From assembly GCA_018873225.1 (NCBI GenBank), contig JAEILZ010000006.1:2294001-2358000 (forward strand): DNA of 64,000 nt, written 5' to 3'. Positions within the stretch are counted from its first letter, which is position 1. Every line of letters starts with the position of its first letter. The DNA is from [Phialemoniopsis] sp. UDSM-2020. Lineage: Eukaryota; Ascomycota; Sordariomycetes; Thyridiales; Thyridiaceae. Positions 23,753-34,674 of the stretch are shown here, piece by piece. Below the pieces are notes generated by a model. That model was not told the origin of the DNA, searched no databases, and was given only the letters and a program-made list of their open reading frames with translations. The position numbers and the translations under genes are program-made.

Positions 23753-26700
23753 ATGTCTGAGCCTCCCAGTAACAGAAGCAATCGCGGCGGCGGTAACCGT
23801 GGCCGTGGTGCGCCCGGTGGCCAAGGTCGTGGTGGTCAGTCTCGTGGCGGCCAGGGTCGCGGTGGTCAGGGTCGTGGTGATCAAGGTCGTGGCGGCCACC
23901 GTTCCCAGGATCAGCAAACTTCACAGCCGCCTGCGGGCCCGTCTAGAGGCCGTGGCCGCGGTGGAGGTGGAGGACAGAGGGGTGGCAGTCCTGCTCCTCG
24001 CGGCGGCTTGAGTGGAACTGGGCGAGGTGGTTCATCTCGCGATGACCAGACGAGGGGAGGACATCATCAAGGTGGCTACCGTGGCAGAGGTGGTCGACAA
24101 GGCTACAGTGGTGGTGACTCTCAACGGCAAGATACTCCTTCTCACCAGAGCCGCACACAAAGGTGAGCTATTCAGCTGTTGATTTCTCACATGATGACAA
24201 TGCTAATGGCCATCTCTTTAGCCGTCTTCCTCCTGATGAATCCATCACCAAGCTGGAGGACAGCATTGTTGCCTCATTGTCTGATCCAACCCAGGCCGTG
24301 ACTGCCAAAGTGGATAAATTGTCGCTTGGAAAGTCCAAAGCGACTGATGACATAGATCTTCCGATCCGCCCCTCATATGGCTCGAAAGGCATTTCGGCTA
24401 TCGTCACAGCGAACTACTTCGACCTGAGGATCAATGCCCCCAAGAAATTGTATCTCTACACGCTAGAAGTCCGTCATGCTGCAGGTCTCAAAGCTGGAAG
24501 CGATGTCACAGGTCGACTTCGATCCATCGTGGTCAGAGCGGCACTGGCTGGCCTCAACATCCAGAACCCTTGGGCTTCCGAGTTCAAGAGCCAGGTTGTG
24601 TCACTAAAGCTTCTCAAGCTCCCTGACAGCAAGGAGGTTCGAGTTCAATTGCCTCCATCAGGCAATCCTCAAGGGCCCCCACAGGGTCCAGTGTACACTG
24701 TCAAATTCGCCAGTCTCCAGGAGCTTGATCCGCAACTTCTGTTGGGCTGGCTTAGCAACATGCAGGACAACGATGAGAAGTTTCCCAAATATCAGAGCAT
24801 GATCAATGCCCTCGATGTTATCGTTGGACACACACCACGCGAATCAGCGGTCGTAACCGCAGTAGGAAGGAGCAGGTTCTTTCACCTTGACGGCACAACC
24901 GGGCAAGAACAAAGTCTTGGTGACGGACTAAAAGTTATCATACGTGGATTCTTCCAAAGCGTCCGACCTGCTACAGGACGACTCTTGCTCAACGTCAACG
25001 TCACACACGGTATCTTCCGTCGCTCGGGCAGGCTCGACATGCTCTTGACGGCCTGGGGACTGGGCAGAATGACCCATCTCGACGGAAATATCAACCCACA
25101 GGAGGCCAGACGCCTCGAGGGGAGATTTAAAACGTGCTCTACGTTTTTGTCCAAAACCCGCGTGGTGTGCGAGCTCTTTGATAGTCAAGGCAACCCCATA
25201 ACTATGGAAAAGACAATCATCGGCTTTGCAGTCAGGGGCGATAGGAACGGCCAGGACCCTACCAAGCCGCCCAAGTTTAAACACCGTTATGGAGGACCAC
25301 ATCAGGTTGCCTTCTACATTGGCTCCCCCGGTAGCGTGCAGGGTTGGAACCCTGGTAATGCAATCGGGCCCGACGGATACATCACAGTCGCCAATTACTT
25401 CCAGCAGCGATACAACCTTCCGACCCAACAGGACCTGCCCTTGGTCAATATTGGGACAACCAAGAAGACCGTATACGTTCCTGCTGAGCGATGCACAGTC
25501 GTTGCTGGACAGCCTCTGCGGGGACATCTGACTGGGGCCGAGGCGCAACAAATGATCACCTTTGCTTGCAGAAAACCATTTCAGAACGAGAACTCGATCC
25601 TGCGCGAGTCTCGTGGCGTTCTCAGCTTGAACAACAACGCTCGTCTGAATGCTTTCGGTATCACAATTGGTCAGCAGCTCCTGACTGTTCATGCACGCGT
25701 CTTACCAGTGCCAAGAATCGTCTACAGGAAATCCAACTTGCAGCCTCAATTCGCCTCCTGGAATCTCAACAACCACCTAGTCGCGCATCCAGGACCGGAA
25801 ATCAAGAATGTCCTCTGGTTCTACGTCGTTCGATCCCGAGGCGGCCGCCCAGTCTCAGAAGAAGCACTGAAACCCCTGACTCCTGTATTCAAGCAGTTCC
25901 TCGAGTTCTGGAAGAACAAAGTGGGCATTGCAATCTCTACAGACCCGAAGAATGGCGCTGTCCTCAACGTCCGCGACGGCAGTGTCGACGATGATGTCCG
26001 CGTAGGCATACTGAATCAGCTGAGGGGCCGACAAATTCCTCCTGAAGGCACTCCGCCCTTGGCATTCTTTGTGGTTCCTGATCATGACAACACTGACATA
26101 TACCGAGCGATCAAGGTTGCTGGCGATATCCAGCTAGGTATCCATACAGTGTGTGCTCTTGAGAAGAACTTCAAGTTCAATCCGGGATATGTGGCGAACG
26201 TTGGTCTCAAGGTCAATCTCAAGGCAGGTGGTGTCAACCACAAGTTTTCACTAGACCTTGACATTGTCCAAAAGGGAACCACTATGTTCGTTGGTTACGA
26301 TGTGATCCATCCTACCAACCTTCCCATCAAATCAGAGAATGCCACCAGTCAAGTCGGCCTGGTCATCAGCGTGGACCAGCACCTTTCTCAATGGCCGGCT
26401 ATTGCGTGGAATCAACGCGGTGGGGTGGAGATGCTAGGTCCTTCCTTGGCAGAGAAATTCGTCGGCCGCCTGGATCTATGGAGCAGTCGCAACAAGGGCG
26501 CCCTACCTGAGAACATAGTCATCTTCAGAGATGGAGTATCCGAGGGCCAGTTTGAACAAGTGATCACAAAGGAGCTTCCTAGTATTCGACAAGCGTACGC
26601 AGAGGTGGTCTCCAAGCGCGGACTCGATTCGAATAAGACAGCACGCATCTCGATCATTGTCTCGGTAAAGCGTCACCAGACACGCTTTTACCCGACAACC

Positions 26701-27135
26701 AACGACCAGAACGTGACCATGAGGAATGGAAACGTCATGAACGGAACTGTTGTCGACCGCGGCGTGACCTCGGCACGGTATTGGGACTTCTTCCTCACGG
26801 CCCATGCCGCAATCCAGGGTACTGCACGCCCCGCCCGATACACTGTCATCTACGATGAGATTTTTGGGCCGGACCATGGAAAAGATGCTGCTGATGTTCT
26901 CGAGAAACTCACTCATGAGATGTGCTATCTGTACGGCCGCGCGACCAAGGCGGTGAGCATCTGCCCGCCGGCGTACTATGCGGACATCGTTTGCACCCGG
27001 GCCCGCCTGCACCACCAGGACCAATTCGAGTCGTCCGCAGCCGGGTCAACTGCATCCGGACAGACCGGTCCATCGAAAGAAGTTGTTGATCGGCAGCTTC
27101 ACAGCAGAATCGCGGACTCAATGTACTACATTTAA
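23753..27135 (+). CDS. AGO: Argonaute, QDE-2-like
   Basis: It binds small RNAs and slices or silences matching transcripts (quelling and related pathways). Two exons, 23753-24162 and 24222-27135, give 1107 residues. Residues 1-135 are almost all Gly, Arg, Gln and Ser in RGG-type repeats. Then come ArgoN (about 180-360), linker, PAZ (about 430-570), MID and PIWI (about 790-1100). In PIWI the metal-binding set can be read as D830 (VGYDVIHP), D907 (FRDGVSEGQ) and D1058 (AYYADIV), with E873 (GVEML) the likely glutamate finger. The fourth residue is Asp where human AGO2 has His; this DEDD form is known for budding-yeast Argonaute, so slicing is probably intact. The C-terminus SMYYI resembles the usual MYF/YA ending. 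The 59-nt intron carries no stop in the downstream frame. N. crassa has two paralogues (QDE-2, SMS-2) and I cannot decide between them here. Confidence 0.95.
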
Positions 27136-27462
27136 ACAGTGGTACATGTGGCCTCATCTGGCCACTGGATGACGAGGACAGTAAGCCAGATCCCTTTTTC
27201 AGTATAATTTATGAGTCAAAATGGCATGCCCAGCTGGAGACTGTGGGGGAGACAGCAGTAGTGGGAACGAAGGCACACATCGGGCAATGCACACCAAAGT
27301 CATTTCTCTGAAATAGCATAGTTTGAGACAAAAGGCATGGTATGGGATGGGGTTGATGGGAGGCAGCACTATCACTTACAGCATCACCACTTTCACTCTA
27401 GACTTAGGAAGCTACAGAAAAATAGGAATCAATGGAAGCATTGAATTATGGAATGCGGCTGA
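27136..27462. other. Convergent 3' spacer
   Basis: These 327 bases separate the stop codons of Argonaute (+) and the OB-fold-like gene (-). Both 3' UTRs must share it. Nothing coding seen. Confidence 0.6.
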
Positions 27463-28587
27463 CTATTGTGTGTCATGAGGCGGTGGCATATCCCAAGTTC
27501 TTGTGCCAAGCTTGCGCTTCTTGCCAGGATGGTCCCCCTGGCCGACAAATCTGAGAACCCAGTCTCTCACCCTTCTTGTCTTTTGTAGCTGTGGATGGAC
27601 CCTTCTCCCCCTCCTGTTTGCAGATGCCAAATCTGCAGGGCTGTAGTAGCCTCCGTTGTCGTCGTCGTCTAACTTGGTTCGATAGAGTAAGTGCACCTTT
27701 GTTAGGTTCTTCCGCAAGCTGCTACCATATACCTTCTTCCGGAACACATGTAGTGCGACATTTTGCATGAGAACGATGTCCTGCGTGCGCAGGCCGGCCA
27801 GCACGCTCTGCTCAATGGCGTCGGAGGGCAGCCAGAAGGTGACGGCGAAGCCGGAGCGGGTCTCGTCGCCGACGAGGACCTCTACCAGGGACCGGCTGGA
27901 GCCCCAGCGCGTCTTGACGCTCCTGGGAGACGCGATGGATATGATCCCCACGATCAGGTTGGCGGTCACGGTCTGGGGGCTGATGCTGTCGAGGTAGCCC
28001 GCCGAGGGGATGTCCTCGAGGTCGCTCAGGTGCTGGCCGCCGTGGTGAGGCAGCGGTTCTCTCACGGGCGCGGCGCTGGAGGCGCCGCTGCGGAAGGAAG
28101 CGGTGGAGTTGTTGATGGAGGTGGTGTCCTCCTGCGACTCGGTGGCGTCTGAGCTCACGCTGAGCTGGGACGAGGTGATATCGTCGTGGGCGGCGAGGGA
28201 GTACTCGTAGAACTGCGAGAGGACATCACCGGCGCCGCCGGCAGTAGTTTCAGCGGGTCCATGGGAGCTGGCAGTAGAGATGGACTGGAATGAGGCCTCA
28301 AAGGAGGCGGCCGCCGGAGTGAAGAAGTTGTTGCAGGTGGGGAAGCGGTCTACAAAGGCGAAGTCGTGCTGCTGGGAGAAGCCGGTGGGCATGCGCTTCC
28401 TCTCCAGGGGGATGGAGCGCCAGACGGCGTGCCGGAGGCTGGGGTCCGGGGCCGGAGTCGGGGACGGCGGAGCAAGGCCGGCGAAGTGGGCGATGGGGCC
28501 GGAGAGGGTCGACAGTAGGTCCGGCGAGGCCCAGTCGAGCGAGGTGCTCTCAGGGGCGCCGGCAAGGATGATGACTTTTCTTGCCAT
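27463..28587 (-). CDS. Unknown protein with a C-terminal OB-fold-like region
   Basis: A single exon of 374 residues starting MARKVIILAGAPEST; the frame is open further upstream but this ATG opens into a plausible N-terminus. Residues about 10-200 are polar and low in conserved sequence, rich in Ser, Ala and Pro. Residues about 215-330 look like an OB-fold: VTANLIVGIISI, then a basic turn, SLVEVLVGDETRSGFAVTFW, and later TQDIVLMQNVALHVFRKKVY and KVHLLYR. This strand order and the GDET-xxGF-xVTFW pattern resemble single-stranded-DNA-binding OB-folds of the RPA/shieldin-2 type. The tail is strongly basic. A role in DNA or telomere/break metabolism is an inference by analogy only. It lies tail-to-tail with Argonaute. 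Confidence 0.75.
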   Translation of the reverse strand: MARKVIILAGAPESTSLDWASPDLLSTLSGPIAHFAGLAPPSPTPAPDPSLRHAVWRSIPLERKRMPTGFSQQHDFAFVDRFPTCNNFFTPAAASFEASFQSISTASSHGPAETTAGGAGDVLSQFYEYSLAAHDDITSSQLSVSSDATESQEDTTSINNSTASFRSGASSAAPVREPLPHHGGQHLSDLEDIPSAGYLDSISPQTVTANLIVGIISIASPRSVKTRWGSSRSLVEVLVGDETRSGFAVTFWLPSDAIEQSVLAGLRTQDIVLMQNVALHVFRKKVYGSSLRKNLTKVHLLYRTKLDDDDNGGYYSPADLASANRRGRRVHPQLQKTRRVRDWVLRFVGQGDHPGKKRKLGTRTWDMPPPHDTQ

Positions 28588-29266
28588 GCATGTTATATAA
28601 TAAGAGAGGATCGAGGAAAGGGAACGATGGTGTGTTGATTTTGTTGAAGCTAAGAAGTCAAACGGCTTTGAGGCTCTGTGTAGATCCCGGAAGGTACCTA
28701 GGTATGAGCTTGGGGGCCAAGGCACCAGAACAGGTAGGCACCCGTCTCCACAGAAGCTTAAGGACCCTGCCGTAAGCATGTGTCAGTTGAAGAGGTCCAT
28801 CCCCACCAAACAAATGCGAATATTGTTGGGTTATCTCAAAGTGCATCAAAAAGTACTAGATGGCCTCACTGACACTGATGAGTGGACAGTGCCTACCTAC
28901 ATCATGGTTTGCTTGTACATTCGAGTCCATCATGCCATACGGATGTCAATGTTACCGGTTTTGCCACTAGAAATGCGCCCCACCATGTCATTGGTGAAAG
29001 GGGAGCTGGCGCACGGCACTTCCCGCACCTGAACAATAATTTCAAGGTCGTTGCACCGCATGCAATTTAACCCCCTCGTTCACCGTCTTCTTCTTTCGCG
29101 CCCGCTTCTGCTCAATTTGTCCACTCGTTGTCACAGCTAAGACTATATTTGCAGTACGGGTATAAGCTCCTGCTCCGGCTTTGAGACACCCTCTCTGTGA
29201 CAGTGCAGTGTACGATCTCTTTCACGTGCCGATACATAGCCGCACCACACACGGAGGCGCAAATCA
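28588..29266. promoter_or_regulatory. Divergent promoter region upstream of ERG27
   Basis: The region separates the starts of the OB-fold-like gene (-) and ERG27 (+) and must hold both promoters. A TATA-like TTATATAA lies at about 28593-28600, very close to the minus-strand start. A CACGTG E-box core is at 29223-29228, 39 bp upstream of the ERG27 ATG. A TACCTAGGTA-type word is near 28694-28703. Confidence 0.45.
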
Positions 29267-30785
29267 ATGGCTGCGCCTTGGGACAAAGTCCCCCCAGAGG
29301 AACAATGGTTCGTCCTGGTGACCGGCGCCAATAGGTTTGTAGCATCTACACAACATCGTATGTTGGTATCCTCCAAGCTGACATGATAAAAGTGGTGTAG
29401 GTCTCGGAATTGGCCAGCGACTGATCGACGAATTCCTTGCCCAACGCTCCGTCTCCGCCCATCTGATCCTGATCATCACGACACGAAGCCTTAAAAAGTC
29501 ACAAGAGACCGTCAATTTGCTCCGGGCATACGCAAAGAAAACGGTCCAGTCATCTGAGATATTAAGATCGAAGATAGGCCCCTCATACCGACCTGCGGAC
29601 GCATTGCGGCGCATTCACATCCTCAGTGTCCAGCTCGATCTCTGCACTATCCCCTCGGTATACAAAGCTGCCGACCAGCTTGTCAATGGAACAATCAGCA
29701 GTCCAAGTGACGATTCAACCTTCGAGCCCCTCAAAGATGTACGAATACCCCGGCTAGACTCGGTCATTTTCAATGCAGGCATAGGAGGTTGGACTGGAGT
29801 CAACTGGTTCAAAGTCCTTGGGTGCATATTCTCGGTTGGGCTCATGCAGGCATTCACATACCCTACCTTCAAGCATGCCATAGGCGGTCTGCTGGTCGAC
29901 CCCCTCAACGGCCAGCCCACCACCCTAGCCAAGGCCCAGGCCGCCCGGCCCAATGAGAGACTCATGGGCGAGGTGTTTTGCGCCAACGTCTTTGGGCACT
30001 ACATCTTCGGCCACGAGCTCCTGCCTCTACTAGGGCGGACCCGTGAGAGCCGCCTCCCCCCCGGCCGCATCATCTGGGAGAGCAGCATCGAAGCTTTCTC
30101 GTGGCAGAACCACTCCCTCGACGACTTCCAGGGCCTGCGCACCACCGCTGCTTACGAGGGCACCAAGCGCCTGACCGACCTCCTCTCCCTCACTGCCGAC
30201 CTGCCTGGCGTGCGCCCGTACTCGGCGCCCTTCTTCCGCTGCGAGGCCGACGACGAGATCACGGTGCCGCCGCGCCACTACCTCACTCACCCGGGCATCG
30301 TCGTCACCACCATGTTTCCGCTGCACTTCCTCCTCATCCACGCCTACACGCTGGCCATGTATCTGGCCCGCTGGCTCGGCTCCCCCTGGCACACGATTCG
30401 CGCCTACACCGGCGCCGTGGCCCCCGTCTGGCTCGCCCTGCAGCCCCAGCCGTTCCTCGACGCCGTGCACGCCGAGAGGGCCAAGTGGGGGTCCGGCGCG
30501 ACGCGCTGGAAGGGCAGCAGCCTGGTCAAGAAGACCGAGGTGGACGGCTGGGGCTGGGACGGCGTCGCCGAGGACCTCGAGGCCCTGGAGGGCGACGAGG
30601 AGACGGGCTACATGCGGAAGCTGGTGGGGCGTAAGAGCGGCGCCGTAGAAACGACGAGCGAAAAGCGGCAGGAGTTCGAGGCGCTCGGCGCCCAGTGCTG
30701 GAAGGAGATGGAGAGACTGCGCAGCGAGTGGGAAGAGCTGCTGGGCAAGCATGGCAAGGGTCAGACCAACGGCCGGAAGGCCTGA
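29267..30785 (+). CDS. ERG27: 3-keto-steroid reductase (ergosterol C-4 demethylation complex)
   Basis: An NADPH-dependent short-chain dehydrogenase that reduces the 3-keto group of sterol intermediates during C-4 demethylation in ergosterol synthesis, on ER and lipid droplets. Two exons, 29267-29334 and 29393-30785, give 486 residues. The cofactor loop is formed across the intron: TGANSGVGLGIG. The NAGIGG motif lies near residue 170, a catalytic Ser in WESSIEA and the active-site Tyr/Lys in AAYEGTKRL. The LARWLGSPWHTI segment is a likely membrane or lipid-droplet anchor. Of two acceptors 8 bases apart (AG at 29391-29392 and at 29399-29400) only the first restores TGANSGVGLGIG. The C-terminal 100 residues (KWGSGATRWKG onward) match fungal Erg27 rather than general SDRs. 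The protein is the target of hydroxyanilide fungicides in other fungi. Confidence 0.92.
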
Positions 30786-31068
30786 GAACAGTGGGCCGCC
30801 GAGCCATGCACGATATCTTCTCAATGCGGAGCTTGATGCTTGATAGATACATTCATGATTACCCCATCGGGCCATATGAGCGTTCTGGAGCGAAAGAAAA
30901 AAGAGGGGTATATAGACGACTCAAGAATACTTTGTAATAATGATGATCAATATGTTTCCAATGCAGCCATATTTGACTCTCCCTGACGTATCACACGCTA
31001 TGAGAATGCTTTATCCTGAAAACCCCCCAGAAATATCCAAAGTCAAAACGCTATTGTCATCCGTCATT

Positions 31069-33192
31069 TCACGACGCCTCATCATCCGCCCTGCGGTGTT
31101 CTGCCATCATTTCATCGGACCTGACCCGCCGCAGGCGGACGTGCTCGCCCCGCCCGAATAGGCCCAGGCACAGCGGTAAGGGCACGACGGCCAGCGCCAC
31201 GACGGCGGTGAAAATGAGCGACTTCTTCATGTTGCTCGGCGGACTTGCGTCAGGCCCGGCCTTGAGCGCGTCCGAGATGAGAATGAAGCAGCCGCCCAGC
31301 AGCTGCCCTCCGCTCCAGCCGAGCGTCGACGTCACCTCGGGGCTGATGGGGTGCGTGACCTCGACGAGCATCTCCACGGCGACGGGGACGAGGGAAAAGG
31401 CCGACGCGCCTAGGGCCGCGAGGGCAACGTAAGGACCCGCGAGGCCGCCCGAGGGCTTGGTCTCGGGCATCCAGACAAAGACGAGCAACGACAGGGCGAT
31501 GATGGGCACGGCGACCTTGATGGCCATGAGGAAGCCCTTGGTGCGGTCGAGGATGGGCGAGGTGATGGCCGACGAGACGAGGCCGACGACGATGAGCATG
31601 GCGCCGCCGATGCCGGCCTCGTCGTCGGTGTAGCCGTAGGGCGCCATGATCTGGTTGAGCAGGCTCGACACCGAGTTGAAAAAGCCGACGTAGACGGAGA
31701 AGGGGATGAAGATGAGCCAGAACTCGGGCGACCTCGAAAGGATGCGCGCCGACTCGCGCAGGCTGGTCTTGGGCGTTTCCGACGAGGGGGCGACTGGCGT
31801 CGGGGGCTCCTTCGGGACGAAGAAGGAGGAAATCGAGCAGACGGAGGACTTGTGTCACGATGTCAGTCAAATTGTAAGTGTGCATGTCTCAAATCATGCT
31901 CGAGATACTTACGATGATGGACACATATAGCACCATGTTAGGGATGTCCTTGGCAGAAGAGACCCAGAACGGTATGATCAGCTGGCCCAGCGCGGCGCCG
32001 AAGGGATTCGCCAGGCTCGTCAGTGCCGTGGCGGCCACGCGCCCCCGGTTGGTAAACCACAGGTCCGAGTAGCGCGTCGGCGCACTCAGCACAAACGGCT
32101 GCGCCAGGCCCGTGAGAATTTGGCCGAACATGACGACGCCAAAGTTGCCATGGCCCGACGAGCGCGTGCCGCCGTACCGGATCCAGTTGCCCAGCAGAAC
32201 GAGCAGCGAGGACGTTATGATGGAGATCTTGGGGCCCTTGTGCAGCACCCAGATGGTGACGGGCGTGATGAAGACGAAGGAGAAGAGAAAGGCCGTACTG
32301 AGCCAATTGATGGTGTTCTCGTTCGTGTTGAAGTACTCGGCGGCGCTTGATGAGACGGGTGAAAAGGTGAGCCACTGATAAGCAAGAGGACGGTATTAGC
32401 TAAACGTTCGACGAAGCCTCGCCAGTCGCGACAAACAGCGAATAGGAGATGACTTTTGTCAGCCGGCCAGTAAATATTGTATATTCACTACTGCAGGATC
32501 ACGCAGCAAGTAACATCCGTGAACACAGGCAGCGGAAGATATCGCGCGAAACATGCGTCGTGAGACCACGGGTCGCAAGGGTCGTCGCACACAACCACAT
32601 TCGCCCGGAGAAGCTTGCGCAGACAACTAACGGCGCAAAACCACATAATTTGCCGCATACCGGGTGATGAAAGAAAAGTTCAACTTACGTCCCAGCTGAC
32701 GATCACATTAAGCAACGTCAGCTGCACCAGTCCGAACCACCGCCTCTTATACACCTTGTAGAAGACAGCCGAGCTGCCGTCCGCCGCCCCATTGGACGTC
32801 GCCGCGTCGCCGTGCCCGCCGCCGCCGCCGTGGTGCCGGTTCTTACTGCGCCCAAAGAAGGGCCACTGCCGGTGCGACCTGTCGGCCAGCTCTATGGCTT
32901 CCCCATCGGCGCCCTCGTGACGGGGCTGCTGCTGCGGCCGGCCCCCGTTGTCGCGTGAGGAGCGGTCGCCGCCGACGACGGGCTCGGCGCCGTCCTTGAG
33001 CTCCTTCCAGTCCCGGCTGTTGGCGGACCCCATCTCGCGCGACGGGGTGCCGGTCGTCGTCGCCGGGGTCAGGTCGGCGTTGTCGATGGCCGAGTCGTCG
33101 TGGGCCGTCGCCGTGGTGGCGTGATGGCGGTCCTCGTCTATCGCCGTCTCCTCTTTCTTGGTGGGGGTTTGCTGCGGTCCAGGACTGCTCAT
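31069..33192 (-). CDS. MFS transporter, SLC49 (FLVCR/DIRC2)-like
   Basis: A 12-segment major-facilitator carrier; SLC49 relatives move heme, choline or similar small cations, but the substrate here is unknown. Three exons, 33192-32689, 32374-31913 and 31848-31069, give 581 residues. The N-terminal 135 residues are hydrophilic and disordered. The first segment ends IVSWD and continues after a long 314-nt intron as [19 protein letters not shown], the typical SLC49 first loop. Later motifs are [43 protein letters not shown] and the C-terminal [19 protein letters not shown]. The cytoplasmic end is basic and acidic mixed. The gene is GC-rich relative to the window. The N-terminal start at MSSPGPQQ is the first ATG after the leader. 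It is convergent with ERG27, with 283 bp between stops. Confidence 0.88.
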
Positions 33193-34674
33193 GGTCTGTC
33201 CGCAAGAGCTGTGCTTCCCTGGAAGGATGATGTCGAAGGGGGAGAAAGGCGAGCCCCAAACCGAGAACTCGGGTTTCAACCAGCTCTTCTTCTGTCGGCG
33301 AGAAGAAAAGGCGGAACGTGCCCTCCCTCTAAAAACTGGGTAACCCGCCGCAAGTGTTTCTCCCGTGTTTAATATGGACCGCTAGCGCTTCTAAGAGACG
33401 CGGCCCTGAAACGATAATTTTGGTTCAAAAAAGAAAGGACACCCTTGCCAGGTGAGATTCTTAAAATTAGCCTGCCCACGGAGATATATGCACGATATGA
33501 TCTGGTCATAACATCGTCGACAGGAGCAGAAACATGGCGATTCAGAAATCCACAACGCCAGAAGAGGGCCACGAGACAAGATTAAAGTGTGCGACGGGTT
33601 GCGGAATGCGGAGAAGCGAGCAAAGCCAATTCATGATTTCCTGGAGAATCTAGTCCACATGCGAACAACTGGTCTCGGTTCACGTTCCCTTTTGGGATCA
33701 TAAAGCGGGCTTTTATCGCAACCGCCGTTGGCTTCGTCTTCAAACACAACAGATTCAGCTGGCTATCTAAAGTATGTACCACTTCTCACACTATCTGCTC
33801 CGTATCAATGCCCAACCTTGCTTGCCATTGTCTTCTAAACCAGTTCCTTCGCCTTTGAATATGGATCTGGCCATTATCACTAGAGCTATCACTGCTTGGG
33901 GCAACATCACAAACCCCAATCCCAGATCCGTGTATACCTTCCTAGAGCCGTGTATAACCCACATCAACCTTGCCTTGCCTACAGCTCCAGAGTGAGACAG
34001 CAGGTCAACATGAGCAATAAAATCCCTCGGTCCAGGCTCACTTATCGTAGACCACCGCTCTTGTGTGCCACGAAGGTCCTTGCAATGCAGTTGTGTGGTT
34101 ACATGGCCGTTTGCTTCCCCGCACTTTCCAAGAGACATTGTGCCGAGTGCCATGTGATAGACCTTTGGCACCCTCCCTATCCCTCACGCCGAGTGCAATC
34201 AGTTTCAAGACATTCAAGTGGCTTTCAGTATTATGGATCATGTGTGTGCTGGTCATAGCTTATCATATGCACCAGCTGAATCAGTAGTTGACACACAGTC
34301 CTTGTAATTCAAGGTCCATCCGAGAAGAGACAGTCAGAAGGCAACGAAAGCGACACCCAGTGCTTCAAAAAGGTCAAAATCAGATCTAATGATTTGGGAT
34401 TATGCTACACGGGAGACAGTGGACTGCTATCCATTGTCAGGCAGTCCCGCCCTCTCCCACTCTCGCCTCGACTCAGTTGCTCAGTTGCAAAAGCAGCCAT
34501 TTATACAGGTGACACTCCTCCAAGTCGCCAACTTTTCCAAAACCGGGTACTCGTCTCTTATTGGCCGTGCATGCAATCCCAACAGACTCATAAACGTCCC
34601 AATCATTCATTCGGCGAATGTTTGTTGGTTTCGCATAGAGTGACGATACCGTATCTTAAACCCAGCATATGGGT
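33193..34674. other. Intergenic stretch, no gene seen
   Basis: The 1.5-kb spacer lies between the MFS gene promoter and the QCR6 3' end. Frames of up to 126 codons occur but no motif or splice structure supports them. Confidence 0.55.

Noticed and set aside
24163..24221. Argonaute starting at the ATG-like frame inside the intron
   Set aside because: Retention would cut off the RGG head; spliced frame joins AG|C to give RTQSRLPPDES with good donor and acceptor.
30030..30875. 281-codon minus-strand open frame opposite ERG27
   Set aside because: Shadow of a GC-rich coding exon; the ERG27 frame has all SDR motifs.
31250..31885. Second-frame minus-strand open frame inside the MFS transporter
   Set aside because: Arg/His-rich out-of-frame reading of GC-rich DNA; the correct frame has transmembrane segments and joins in phase.
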